A stretch of DNA of 64,000 nucleotides, taken from NCBI GenBank assembly GCA_016110215.1, contig JADWQD010000004.1, positions 868,001-932,000 of the forward strand, given 5' to 3'. Of this stretch, positions 46,160 to 57,483 are shown in pieces (positions within the stretch are counted from its first letter, which is position 1; the number at the start of each line of letters is the position of its first letter). The translations under genes were made by a program, and so were the position numbers. The stretch is from Capronia americana. Taxonomy: Eukaryota > Ascomycota > Eurotiomycetes > Chaetothyriales > Herpotrichiellaceae. The notes below the pieces were generated by a model. It was not told the origin of the DNA. It did no database searches and was given only the letters and a program-made list of their open reading frames with translations.

Positions 46160-46667
46160 ATCTTGCAAGAAAAGTGCTAGGCAAGGCACGCGATGAGCCC
46201 CTGCGAGATAGAGTTGGAAATGGAACAAACAGAGTTTGTCACGCGAGGAAATCCAACGGCTGTTACTTGGGAAGAAGCGATGACGAAGGGATCGTGAGTC
46301 GAGCTTCTCACGTTTCCGTGCTGCAATGCGGGGAAGGCCGTGGGGGACAGGCATGCCTAGAGAGCCAATGACAGCCTGCAGTAGCCGCTTAAAGCCAACT
46401 GCGCGCGGCTCAGCCTGCTTTGGGACAAGCCTGACACCGCCCTGTCATCACCCCCGGCTCGCGCATTTATCGTCCGTCCACTGGGCAACGGAGGGGTACT
46501 CGGTAGACCCGTGGTTTTACCTTCTCAAAGCCAATTTATATGAGTTCGCCTGTCTTTGGGATGAAGAAAAAGACTACATGAGACGTGAGGTCAAGGCTCT
46601 AAAATTGGATCCCACACCCATGGCCTTCAGAACGAACCTCCGTGCCTGTGTGCATGCAAGATGGGAA
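46160..46667. other. Intergenic, no gene seen
   Basis: Lies between the start of TBCC and the end of the gamma-glutamyltranspeptidase-like gene, both on the minus strand. The frame upstream of the TBCC start remains open to 46354 but has no ATG-supported conserved content. Confidence 0.5.
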
Positions 46668-48727
46668 TCAGAAAGGAAAGGCGCCGCCGTCGCCCCTCAT
46701 GTCACTCCCAGCACTCCAGACACCAAGGCCGTCGACCGGGTCCGTACTCCAGCGGATGATCTGGCCGCGGCCGAACATGGTGCGGTCCATTCCGGTGAGA
46801 ACCTTGACCTTGTGGCCTAGCTGGCGCAAGCCTTGCACCGTGGCCTCGGGAAGGCCTTCCTCACAGTAGACGGTAGGGTCAAAGACGTCGCGGTGGCCCG
46901 GCATGCCAGCGCCAATACAGATGCGCGGGGCGTCCAGGGCCTGCTGCGGGTTCAGGCGGCCGACGATCTGGCCGAGCAGGACCTGGACGTGACCCTGGGG
47001 CTGCATGAAGCCGCCCATGACGCCGAATACGGAGTGAAGCGAGCCGTCGTGCAAGTTGGTCACGGCGGCGGGGATGATGGTGTGGTAGGGTCGCTTTCGC
47101 GGCGCCAGGACGTTCGGATGGCCCCGTTCGAGCGAGAAGCCGGCCGCGCGGTTCTGGAGGGTGAAGCCACAGCCGTGCGGGATGATACAGGTGCCGAATC
47201 CGCCGTAGTTGCTGTTGATGAAGGAGATGGCGTTGCCCTCGCGGTCCGACACGGCAAAGTAGACGGTGTCGCTGCTCTGCAGGGCCGGGCTGCCGTGCAT
47301 GGGGACGTCGCCGGCGCGGTTGGGCGAGAACAGCGCCGCCCGCTCGGCCAGGTACGAGGGCGAAAGAAGCGACGCGGTCGGCACGTGCACTTCGTTCGGG
47401 TCCGTCACGAACCAGGACGCGTCGGCGAAGGAGATGCGCAGGGCCTCGACGATGGCGTGGATGTACGGCGCGCTGTTGAAGTCGGCCGGCGTGAATGTCG
47501 GGATCTGGCCGGTCGCTTCGAGCTGCTGGATAATGCCGAGCGCCATGAGCGCCACGATGCCTTGGCCGTTGGGCGGATGTTCCCAGAGTTCGACGCCCAA
47601 GTCGGACCCCGGAGTCGGATTCGATACCGCGTCCTTGAGGTACTCGGCCACGTTCTGGCCGCGGAACTTGAGCGAGATGGGCTCGACGGGCTCGCTCCCG
47701 GCCTCGAGGTGGTGTGCGAGGTCGTCCAGCTCGAGATGCCCGCCTAGATCTTGGACCACTTTAATGAGTTCCTCGGCGATTCGGCCCGTGTAGAAGCCCT
47801 TCTTGCCCTCCTTGGCCAGCGTGCGGAATGTTGCGGCCAGCGTGGGGTTTTTCATGATTTCGCCCGCTCGGGGAGGCCGCACGCCGTCGACGGCGGCGCT
47901 GTCGGGGTCTTTCTTGAGCATCTCGCGGAAGTTGGGGGACGCGCGCCGGATAGTGCTCTCGGCGCGGTTCCACTATTGGGCCACAACCAGGACCTGGGTC
48001 AGTTTCTGTTCTTCGATATCATCTCTCGACAGATCGAAGCACACTCACAAAGTAAGCTACCCCCTCGCTGACCGGGAACCCTTGCTCTCCCAGCTCAATG
48101 GCCGGCGCCAGGATCTGTTCCATCGACAGCCGACCGCTCCCAAACCGTTCGACAGCGTCTACCCATCCGGCCGCGGCCCCTGGGACAGACACCGCGTGCA
48201 CGCTGTCCATCGGGATCTTGCCGGAAACATCGTCGGCAAGGCCGAGCGACGCGCGCACCCGTTCCAGGGTGCATTTGGACCCCGACCGTCCCGAGGCGTT
48301 CATCGCCGAGATCTTTTTGGACTTTGCATCGTAGAAGAGGCAAAACACATCCCCTCCAATGCCGGTCGAGCAGGGCTCCGTGACGTTGAGTCCTGCAGCT
48401 GAATTTCCACACCCTTTAGTCAGTGCTGAACATGTCCGCGGATCTCGTCACCTTACCGACAGCCACGGCGGCATCCTGCGGCGAGCGGTTAGTCAATCAA
48501 TCATCCAAGTCCGCGAGAGACGGGAGAAGAAGGAACAAAAAGAAATCTCGGATTGCACTTACCGCACAATTACCTCCGGCATTCAGTATGTCGATCCCGC
48601 ATTTGGCCGCGAGAGGCTGCGTGCACGCGACAATGCCCTTGCTGCTGTGGACGACGCTCCTCCGGCTGGCGAACTTGAAGAACTCGGCGGATCCGGGGGG
48701 GAATACGGACGGCGTGGTGAGAGGCAT
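46668..48727 (-). CDS. Gamma-glutamyltranspeptidase-like Ntn hydrolase (YwrD type)
   Basis: Four exons: 48563..48727, 48457..48475, 48049..48398 and 46668..47972 (612 aa). Exon 2 is only 19 nt; it is required to join GGNCA to DAAVAVAAGLNVTEPCSTGIGGD, a strongly conserved block. The autoprocessing site is SSDTVYFAVSD, where Thr becomes the N-terminal nucleophile, followed by GNAISFINSNYGGFG and the late GGFMQPQGHVQ. There is no signal peptide, unlike periplasmic or secreted GGTs; the family branch resembles bacterial YwrD-like proteins, cytosolic or peroxisome-associated in fungi. Its presumed role is gamma-glutamyl hydrolysis or transfer, for example on glutathione conjugates. The exon 3/4 junction restores Trp in AYFWNRAEST. 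Confidence 0.9.
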
Positions 48728-49382
48728 GGCAGGGAGTGAGGGGGGACGAGCTAGTATGTGCCTGGGAGGGTAGGACGTTGAATGCTGACGAGACCGGCTC
48801 CCTGAGTGCTAATGAGGAATGATATGATCAGAGGCTTATACAATTGTCGATGCGGTCATGATAGTATTGTTTTTCGCCTGTGATCCCCTCGCCCACATTG
48901 AGCATGCTTGGGCTTAGATTGATGTTTCAGCGATCCGGGGTCCAGTCTTCCGGGTTCGGCGTGGTGTACAGTATTTTGTCCTGAGGAGAATGAGCCCTAG
49001 ACGCAAGCTTCGTACGGAGTACAACGGATGGATTCCCGGTCCGGGCGGCATTGTTAAGGTGCCGAGGGGCACGCGGGGCGGCTCCTTATCAAGCATGATC
49101 CACTACAGGGGTCCTTAGGCTATTATTCGTACGAGCTACTTACTTGCATGGGGGGGTGCCTATGGACAGTGTTCGTACATCCAGCACGAACAATCTAATT
49201 AGTTGTATCCTAACGATCACCACCACAGGATCTATCTACCGTGGACCGGGTGTTGACCCTGGAACTGAACAAAGCTATCTAGAGGACCTGCCGGGTTAGG
49301 ACTAGATCCGGTGTTGTCCGTGGAGCCAGCCTTGCTGGTTCCCAGCCCGTTGCTGCCAACAAGTCACACAGGCTCAAGGGCC
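48728..49382. other. Intergenic, no gene seen
   Basis: No recognisable coding content. The start-proximal part is the promoter of the GGT-like gene; the remainder leads into the decayed amidase at 49383. Confidence 0.5.
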
Positions 49383-50200
49383 TCACAGGCAAGTCATAAT
49401 CTGTGTGCCCAGACGGATGAGGTCCTGTTCTCGCCCGACCTGGCCAATCAGAGTGACGCCAAAGGACATCTCACGGCCATGGGCGTTCGTCCATTTCCCC
49501 GTCGGGATGGCAATCGCAGCGAGATCGAGCAGGTTCATGAAGTGTGACCAGGCGCCGAGTTCAGCTGGGCGTTGCGGCCGAGGGGATACCCTCATCGACG
49601 TCCGTGAGGGTGAGATGGCGTGCGGTCGACGGGACCACGAGCACGTCGAGTGAGGTGGTGATTTTACGGAACTGCAGTTCGGCCCGGCGATGCAAGCAAG
49701 CGCTGGACGGCGAAAAATGTCTTGATATGCGCGGACGGCGTCAAAGGTGTCGCGCCGTCCACGACGACCACAAGACTGTCCGGGTCACTATCCTATGTGG
49801 AGCTGGTCCAGGCCGTGGTCCCGCAAGTACTCGCCGACTGACACCAGACGCTGCGTGGCAACGGAGCTACCGCAAAGGAGATTCTGCACGACCGTGGCCG
49901 AGCGTGTGTGGCCGGGTAGGCAAAAGGACGGACAGGGCGCGGTTGTGGGCAGACCCTCGACGTCTGCCCACAAGTCCTTGACAGAGAAAGGCACGCACGC
50001 CAAAGAGCGGCGGGAGCTGGCCGCCGCCGTCGTCGTCGTCGTCGCCGAGCGAGTGAGCGCCAGTCTCTTCTCGTGGTACTCTTGCGATCCACACCGCTGG
50101 GTCAGCGTAGGTAGGCATCGATCCGATCGTAGACATGGTTCACCACCTTGATGGGCGCGATACGCCGTGGTCAGGGTTCCGATGCCCAGATCTTCCCATA
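49383..50200 (-). pseudogene. Decayed allophanate-hydrolase-like amidase
   Basis: Reading leftwards, pieces of one amidase appear in changing frames: DLGIGTLTTAYRAH, then VVNHVYDRIDAY, then YADPAVWIARVPREE, then VPFSVKDLWADVEGLPTTAP (which includes the family's catalytic-lysine region), then SLDVLVVPSTARHLTLTD, and finally FMNLLDLAAIAIP with FGVTLIGQ near the stop at 49383. These match the order of an AtzF/DUR1,2-type amidase domain. At least three frame changes are needed. The middle of the domain, including the GGSSSG serine region, is missing: only about 110 codons separate blocks that are normally about 280 apart. A GAC triplet run codes five Asp residues. It cannot make an active amidase. 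It lies at the edge of a locus holding a PuuE-like gene, a permease and an intact amidase. Confidence 0.8.
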
Positions 50201-51224
50201 ATAGTCGCGGTGGTGGTGGTGGTGTTGTGGCGCGGTCGACGCATCCTTTCCCTCTAGCTGCTTCACCCATGCTTGACTCTGAAATCTTGGAGTGTTTGGG
50301 GCCCTCCAGCGCCGGAGCGCTTGCTTCAACTGGGGGACCGTTGTAGTTTAGTCCGAGACGCACCGTATCGTATCCATCTTGGGCCTTTGCTCTTGGATTG
50401 TCGTGTCGTGTCATGTCGTGTCATGTCAAGCTCAAGCGGTCGCCAACATTGCCGGCTGTGTACGAGGACTGTATCCTATCTCGTGGTTCATTGGCCTCGT
50501 TCGAGGCTCCTCGCCCTCCGTTGTTGGCTCGGGGCCACAAAAACAACCGGCCAGCTGGTCCGGTCAGGCATGTTCGGATAGTGTTTGGTTGACAACGGAC
50601 CAGCAGCCTACCAGTACCCTATGGAGGGACGACTATCTAGGCACCCTCATACTCGTAGAATACAGGGTAGGGTACCGAGTACCTGGAAAGCCTAATCGTC
50701 AGTACATAGCTTAGTACAGTATTTACTGTATTTATCCAGCCTATCATTCCGGCTTCCGCGAAGGATCCACCAGATAGCCCGAATCTGAGATAGGGTGTCT
50801 GCCAGCCTGGGTCTGATGGCCGGCGTTCCTCTGTATGGCACGCGTACTCTGTACATCAACGTGCGTGACCTGATGCGTACCGGGGTGTTGGATTGGAAGG
50901 TGGTGTTTCTGTTCGGTGGGTGCTGAGAGGCCCTGTCTTCTGTAGTAATCCGTACATCCAGAGTCATTCGACGGAGGAAGTGGGCCCGCTTCACGAGTCT
51001 CGTACAAGGGCATGGGAACACAGAACCGTGGGGAATGTGAGGACCATAAAAGTGGTGGAAACTGCAGAGAAACACGCTGGAGATGAAGACGTGCGAGGAG
51101 AGTAAGGGGTTGATCAGAGCGGCCCGCAGTCGTTTCCTCCGCGTCTTTCTACAGAGAACGTTGTTCCATCCAATCCTCTCTCTCGCAACAACTCGACGAC
51201 CTCGACATTTACACCTCCCTCACC
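50201..51224. other. Intergenic, with pentamer repeats
   Basis: No gene is seen. Near 50399-50427 the pentamers TCGTG and TCATG alternate. The part nearest 51225 is the leader of the MBL-fold gene. Confidence 0.5.
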
Positions 51225-52277
51225 ATGGACTTGATGATCTGTACCATGTGCGGCGGCCAGCACTCGACACGGGCCGCCAAATCGTGCAAAGTGTGCGACG
51301 ACCCACGACAATACCTTCCACCCGACGGGTGAGTGCTGGCCTCATCTCATTCCTCTTTATGCAGTTCGGACCACTGTCCGGATGTCACACGATGGGTCTA
51401 CGCTAACGGGAACGGTTTCAACAGTCAGTCGTGGACGACGCTGCGCGAACTGCAGCAGTCGAAGAAATACCGTAACGTCTTCCGCAAAGACCCCAACCAC
51501 TCCGGCATGATCAGCATCTGGACCGAGCCACAGTTGGCCATCGGACAGCGCACCATCTTGTGCTGCACCCCCCAGGGGAACATCCTGTGGGACTGTATCA
51601 CGTACCTCGATGACGAGACGGTGGCGCGGATCAACGAACTCGGCGGCGTCGCGGCCATTGTCATCTCCCATCCGCACTACTATACCACGATGCTGCACTG
51701 GGCCGAGGCGTTCGGGTGCCCTGTCTACCTGAGCGGCGAGGACGAGGAGTGGGTACTTCGCAAAGGCGAGGCGCAGCAGCTGTGGAAGGGCAAAGAGCTC
51801 GAGCTGCTCGACGGCCAATTCCGCGTGGTCAAGGTGGGAGGACACTTTCCGGGGAGCAGCGTGATGTGGTGGAAGGGTGAGCGCAAGCTGTTCGTGGCCG
51901 ACACCATCACGGTGGTTCCGGAGTGGCGTGTATCACGTAGATCGGCTGCCGGGCACGTCCAGCTTCACGTTCATGTGGAGTTATCCCAACATGGTGGGTG
52001 TGTCCATTTTCTTCTCGTCTGTGGGCGTTTGGCTAACTTCACCTGCTCTCGGCGCCCCACAGATCCCACTTCCACCCGACGAGGTTCACAGTATCTGGCT
52101 GATCTCGACTTCGAAGACTGCCACGGCGCCTTCTGGCTGAGAGACACGCGAGGCAACAGCAAGGCCCGCGTCTTGGAGAGTGCCAAATTATTTGTCAAGT
52201 TCATGAATCACCCGGACCATGCCATTTTCAAGGAGACCGTGGCACCTAAGGCTTTGGTAAATGGTCATGGCAAGTGA
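51225..52277 (+). CDS. MBL-fold metallo-hydrolase with a frame-altered middle segment
   Basis: Three exons are proposed: 51225..51328, 51425..51993 and 52063..52277 (about 295 aa). The N-terminus has two CxxC pairs (CTMCGG, CKVCDD), as in related fungal proteins. The metal-binding HPHYYTT, GHFPGSS and ADTI blocks of this MBL subgroup follow. From about 51917 to about 52100 the family's expected sequence (SGVYHVDRLPGTSSFTFMWSY, then IPLPPDEV) appears in the +1 frame, then the expected DFEDCHGAFW returns in the original frame. The original frame stays open throughout, so a protein can be made with a foreign middle of about 35-40 residues. Either two compensating indels occurred or the assembly has two errors. 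The 69-nt intron is a multiple of three. Confidence 0.65.
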
Positions 52278-52356
52278 GCGGCCGGTCGGTAGGGCCGGGC
52301 AGAGGAGGCTAGTAATTATATACCGGAGGCCCTAGACAGCGACCTCAGCGGTCATG

Positions 52357-52737
52357 TTAGAAAGTCATATTGGGCTCCATGGCCCACACATCACCCCATT
52401 CGTCCATCTTGTTGTACTGTGCCGCCACATTCTCGGGCGCCCAGGGGTCAGGCCAGGCACCCCAGTCGGAATAGCTGTAGTCGCGGTCCGCTAGAGTGAC
52501 TTCACCGTCGACCTCGGAAGCTCCGGGCGAGTCGTCGTACGGGCCTGTCCCCGGGTCTGCGGGTCGGGATCCGTGGGAATCGTGATGGTGGTTGTCCCGT
52601 TCCGGCGCAGGCACAGGCACAGGCGTCATTGTAGCATTTTGAGCCTCACTTGGTACTACATTGAGCCAGAACGCGTGCTGCTTTAACCACTTACTCACCT
52701 TCTCTGTCGCCTCGACCCTCACTCTCTTCACCTTCAT
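52357..52737 (-). CDS. Small acidic Trp-rich hypothetical protein
   Basis: An ATG-started open frame of 126 aa with no recognised domain. The N-terminus is basic (MKVKRVRVEA), the centre has a His/Asp patch (DNHHHDSHG), and the C-terminus is rich in Trp and acidic residues (DWGAWPDPW, DEWGDVW). It resembles the activation-type tails of some fungal regulators, so it could be a remnant rather than a gene. A donor-like GTGAGT follows codon 13, but no acceptor keeps frame. Confidence 0.3.
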   Translation of the reverse strand: MKVKRVRVEATEKVSKWLKQHAFWLNVVPSEAQNATMTPVPVPAPERDNHHHDSHGSRPADPGTGPYDDSPGASEVDGEVTLADRDYSYSDWGAWPDPWAPENVAAQYNKMDEWGDVWAMEPNMTF

Positions 52738-52922
52738 CCTTACCCTCCCCCTCTATCCTGAGAGGGCTGACCTTGAGTATGAGGCGTGAAACACTTTTAT
52801 GAGGATCTAGTCCCGGTCATCTAGAGACCTCATGGCGAATCCTTCTTGCGGCTCAACAGGACTCAGGAGGTATCCGGCGCCGCTTTTGGAGCACCGCTCA
52901 CCCTCATCTCATGCTCACGTTA

Positions 52923-55404
52923 TTATGCTTCTGAAAACATTCCTCCATGGGTAGCTCTCCCCTCCCCGTCAGCGCCACGCTCACTTGACCCTTTGCTTGC
53001 CCTTCCGTCCAGGGACTCGTCTTTCCAACCGCGGTCAAGGGCGATTTGTTGTACATTCGGCACTTTCACAGAGCTCATCGGTCTCCCTTCTTCAGCAGCA
53101 GCTAAGACGTCAATGTCAGCCAGCACCACGCCTTCTTCTTTCTCCTCTTCCTCGGCCTCGCCCGCGTTTCCACCTTTCAGGCTCGTGTTTCCGATTCCTA
53201 GACATAACACAACATTGCAGCCGGCGCTCGCAGCGAAAAGGATAAAAATCGACTTCAATCCCGTCATGTACGCGTCAAGTACCTGGTCGCTTTGATCTGT
53301 GGATAAATGGAGCGATTCCATATCGTATGTGGAGGACGTTAGACTTTCGAGGACCGCCGTCGTCATACCCGGGACTCGCGAGAGGTGGGAGATGAGAGTG
53401 TTGGAAAGGATGACACCGCATACTGTTGTGATTTGATTCAGCTTTGTGTGCAAGAGACAGTACCATCGTGCAGTCAACAGGTGTGCAAGAGAAGGCAAGG
53501 CCGAGATAGGGTGACAAAACATACTGATCAGTCCAAATGCTCCACCGATGGTGCGGACGAAATTTCGCAGTCCCGTACAGACGGCACGGTCTTCGATTTT
53601 GGAGTTGGCCAGCAACGCAACCAGTGCTTCAGTCTCAGGCGTCAGAACTCAAAAAGTTTGCGAGTGGGAGGTTAATGCCATCAACAGCTGGCAGTAAATT
53701 GTTCCACTCACTGGGCTGTAAAGTAAGGCCAACACCACACCCCTCGACCAGCAGGACCGTGATGACCAGCCAGATCTGGGTCTCCCTCCCAAACAGACAC
53801 TTAAGACCGGCCCCTATACTCCAGATCGCGAAGCCGCTGGCCACAACGGGCATATATCGACCCGTTCTTGCCATGATCTGCCCGCTTGAAATAGACCCCA
53901 GCGAAGTGCAGGCAATCAGCGGTAGAAGAAGCGCTCCGGATTTGACGGCCGAATACGAGCGAACTGACTGAAAGTACATTCTTCACTTCATGAGCTTGGA
54001 AACACGTAAGGAGCTTGTGGGAGATGAGAAACTCACGGTACTGCTCGCAGGTTAGTTTGCCTCTATTAAAAATGGGGTTGCCCACTAGCATTTGCCGTCG
54101 GGCCCTTGACGTACGATAGAAAAAGTTGCCGAAGAAGACGAGGCCGGTAAAGACGTTCTGAATGTAGAGGACTGCACAATGAGGGTACTGGACAAGACGG
54201 ACTAGACCAGCAGAGGGTCAGTATATATTTCCCCCCCAAGGCCTCAGTGACCGCGCAAGGGCACGAGGAGAGGAAGGGCATTGACTTACCCGGCATAATT
54301 GGAATGGGCGCCCATTTCGCCTCGTAGAGGACGAAAACAACCGCTAGTGTCGCACCGATTGTGAGCATGACAATGAACGATGGAGAGTTCCAAGCATAGC
54401 TGACCCCACCCATCGATAGAGGAATCTGCAGTAGTACACACTTGAGTCGGCTGTTCGTCCATTGCCATCGACTGAGTGAGTACTTACAAGTATCAACAGC
54501 ACCGCGGCCAGATTGAGGAGGATGCCACCGTAGTCGATTTTCTTGAGTTTGGCCCTGTAATCACCCGACTCATGCTTGAGCGGGAGGAAAAGCAGAATCA
54601 CGACCGCCGTGGGGATCGCGAGCATGGCAACGATCCAGAAAACCCATCTCCAAGTACTGCCTTCAACGACAGCACCACCGATGAAAGGCCCAATCCCGTT
54701 GGCGAAAGCAATTACAGCTCCCAGGATGCCTGTCCACCAAAGTAGGTCAGCACGGGACAGGGTTGATGGGTGAAAAATAGGAGTGGACTACCTTGAAACT
54801 TCCCTCTGTTTTCCAACGTCGTGATGTCGCTGACGATGATCATGGCGATACTGTTGACGCCTCCTCCACCTATGCCGGCCATGGCCCGAAAAGCGAACAA
54901 CATCTCCTTATTCCTTGCAAATCCGCACAGCAGATCGCCGAGGCCCAGCAAGGCCAGGCATACAAGAAGACAATTCTTCCTTCCGAAGATGTCGGATAGA
55001 CGTCCGTTGATGAGTTGAAACGCAGTCGAAGCTACGAGGAATGAGCTTCCGATCCAAGGTGTCAGTGTTCTCGTATCGAGTTGTGAAGAGATGACCGGTA
55101 TGGACGTCGAGACACTGGTTTGGTCGATGAAGGATATGAAAAGAACTGCGGATAGCGCAGGGAAGGCGATTAGGAGTTGTCTCGTTGTCAGCACATTGGT
55201 TTGATTGCCGATGCTGCGGGAGTCGTCATCATCGGGTTTGGTCGCCAGCGAAGGTGATGTCGCAATCGTGTCTGGAGTAATGAATTCTTCGGCCGTCAGG
55301 GTCGTTGATGAACTCTTCATGTCTTCTTCTGCTTGGGTGACTATCGTTTGTTCCTCGTTCCGTGGACTTGATGTTTCTGGGTTGAATGTATTCCATGGCG
55401 CCAT
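52923..55404 (-). CDS. MFS transporter, DHA2 (14-TM drug-efflux type)
   Basis: Eight exons: 54792..55404, 54488..54729, 54290..54425, 54115..54201, 54037..54040, 53712..53980, 53525..53626, 52923..53422 (650 aa). After an N-terminal hydrophilic tail, LLIAFPALSAVLFISFIDQTS starts the membrane core; NGRLSDIFGRKNC is the MFS motif A, and GGGGVNSIAMIIVSDI resembles motif C of DHA2 pumps. The C-terminal tail is Glu-rich. Exon 5 is only 4 nt (TACC); it turns FFY...MYFQ into FFYLPMYFQSVRSYS, which fits the family exactly. Skipping it breaks frame. Such pumps export toxins, drugs or metabolites. It lies beside the PuuE-like gene; it could serve the locus or be an unrelated neighbour. Confidence 0.85.
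54037..54040 (-). other. Candidate 4-nt micro-exon of the DHA2 gene
   Basis: On the minus strand the bases TACC are flanked by an acceptor (GAGCAG) with an ideal upstream branch AACTAAC, and a donor GTGAGT. The upstream intron is 54041..54114 (GTACGT donor) and the downstream intron 53981..54036. Only inclusion of these four bases keeps frame and yields FYLPMYFQ. Confidence 0.7.
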
Positions 55405-56277
55405 TGCAAATGCCCAACATGCAAATATATCATATATGCAACAAGGAAAGGGAGGAGAAGGAGAAGGAATTTCACCGTGTGCGTGGAGGACTACAAGAAG
55501 CACAGTGAGTGAGTTTATGAGGACCACCTCCTGGCCGAGAAAGGAGGGGATGGGGCGAACAGACAGAGCGAGGTTGTGGTGAATGAGGTGCTTCGTGAGT
55601 ACCTCAGTACTGAGCCCCATTCATTGCCAACTTGCCCTTGTCCGCGATGCATGTATGTGCCATTGACTTCCTCCACACCGGAAAACGCTGGGCATACCGT
55701 CATAGTGGCCATGTCGGTGAGCCTTTGTGAGTCCATGGAACATCGGCTCATGCTCGCCGAAAGGCTCCAGCTTGGATTGAGTGGGTGCCGGAAGAAGGGT
55801 GACTTTCAGATCGCATGTGTCCCTCAGGGCGTTAGCAGATGCTATGTGTACGAGTAGTAAGCGTGCACGCTGACGGTCAATCGGCCCCGTAGCCATCAAC
55901 GAGCTCCTCAACCGGCGACGATGTATCAGGGATGGTCAGTCGGGATATCGACGTTTCGCCGAACACGAGCACATCTCCGAAGCGGGTCTGGACGCCATGG
56001 TCGGTCGAGCTCCGACATTGATTCGACCTACCAACCTGTGCCGATATCCGCGATAAGCCAGGCGGGCACTCTTTGCCATATGGGGCCCGTCAGGCAAGAG
56101 CAGGGGGCCGAAGCCGGTCGTAAAGATCGACCAGATCTTCAGATACGATGGGGATCGTGTCATGTAGAATCAATACTACCGGGCGAAGCAGTATTTGACT
56201 ATCGCCTTACAGCCATCCTTCATTCTGTGTAAATTGAGAAAGAAAGATAATAGATATTCAGGACAGATTTGACAAAA
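55405..56277. promoter_or_regulatory. Divergent promoter region, DHA2 pump / PuuE-like gene
   Basis: An 873-bp gap. Two HGATAR-type sites lie close to the PuuE-like start: CTATCG at 56199-56204 (CGATAG on the other strand) and AGATAA at 56245-56250. Short frames on both strands (about 55600-56160) look mildly coding, but I could not match them to a family. Confidence 0.4.
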
Positions 56278-57382
56278 ATGCCACCAGCCTGGGTCGCTCA
56301 CCCCGACTATAACTATCCACGAAACTTCAAAGGCTATGGCGAAGAAGGTCTCAATCCCCAGTGGCCGAATGAAGCCAAGATCGCGGTCTCATTCGTGATC
56401 AATTATGAGGAGGTGTGCTTTCCCCCGGGACTTTGTGGGACAGCCATTCTCTAATATGTATATGGCAAACAGGGCGGCGAACTCAACGTGATGCAAGGCG
56501 ACGGCAAGTCCGAAAACAATCTGCGTGAGAATCCCGCCGCGCCAGCCCGAATCAACGAGAGGAATTTGAATGTCGAGTCCGAATTCGAATACGGCAGTCG
56601 CTGTGGCTTCTGGCGTATGTTCCGCCTTTTCCAGCAGCACCAGATGAAATTCACCCTGTACGCCGTGGCGCAGGCCGTCGAGCAGCAACCGGAAGTCGCG
56701 AAGCGGTGTGTTGAAGAAGGCCATGATGTGGCGTCTCAGTATGTGTTCCCATCTATTCCCTTTTCCTACCTGCTCACACGCCGTCACACGCAGCGCTTAC
56801 CGCTGGATCGACTACCACGATTTCCCGATTGAAAAGGAAAAGGAGTACATTCGCAAAGCCGTCACTTCTCTAAAGAGCCTGACGGGCTACGCTCCCAGGG
56901 GCTGGTACTACGGCCGCAACAGCCCTCATTCCCTGACTTTGGTCCCGCAAGTCTACGAGGAACTGGGCGAAGAGCTCGTCTGGGCCAGCGACACCTACGC
57001 CGACGATGTGCCATTCTGGGTCGACTTGCCTGGTGAGCGAGAAGTAACGAAACCCAAGGGTCTGCTCATGGTACCATACTCTTACGACTGCAATGATTTC
57101 AAATTCCACGTGATCGGTTCCGGTTTCGCAGATCCCGACGGCTTCTTCGCGCATATGAAGAACGCTTTTGACGTGTTGTACGAGGAAGGCGAGCAAGGGA
57201 TGCCTAAGATGATGACTGTGGGTCTGCATTGCAGGATCGCCGGGCGGCCGGGCAGGTTTGGGGCCCTGAAGAAGTTTGTCGAATACATCGCTGCGAAGCC
57301 GGGGGTGTGGGTGGCTACGAGGACGGAGATTGCGGAAGCGTTTAAGAAGAATTATCCTTATAAAAAGGGACAATTGGCGTGA
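56278..57382 (+). CDS. PuuE-like allantoinase / polysaccharide-deacetylase-family hydrolase
   Basis: Three exons: 56278..56412, 56473..56738 and 56794..57382 (329 aa). Junctions restore NYEEGGELNVMQGD and VASHAYRWIDYHDF. FVINYEEGGE near residue 45, SEFEYGSRCGFWRM, EGHDVASHAYRW, GWYYGRNSPHS, ASDTYADDVPFWV and HCRIAGRPGR are the ordered blocks of the PuuE branch of the NodB-fold deacetylases. Characterised PuuE proteins hydrolyse allantoin to allantoate without the usual metallo-dependent amidohydrolase fold; other relatives act on different cyclic amides or sugars. No signal peptide is present, so an intracellular nitrogen-catabolic role is more likely than cell-wall deacetylation. A nearby NCS1 permease and amidase fit that role. 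Confidence 0.87.
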
Positions 57383-57483
57383 GGCCTCTCGACGGTAATA
57401 AAACCAGATTGATAGTATTCGGCCAACTTCAAATCTAGAAATCGACGTGCAAAGATTCGTCTGATATAGTCCAGTCGCTGAGC

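Noticed and set aside
46833..47747. 304-codon open frame on the + strand opposite the GGT-like gene
   Set aside because: The minus strand carries a complete, motif-rich Ntn hydrolase; the + frame is an antisense shadow in GC-rich DNA.
50030..50052. CGT triplet run as a functional repeat
   Set aside because: It is the poly-Asp-coding part of the decayed amidase and fits simple triplet slippage.
51333..52277. A single-exon reading of the MBL gene from 51333
   Set aside because: The start lies inside the first intron by splice signals, and the true N-terminus with its two CxxC pairs is encoded by the exon at 51225.
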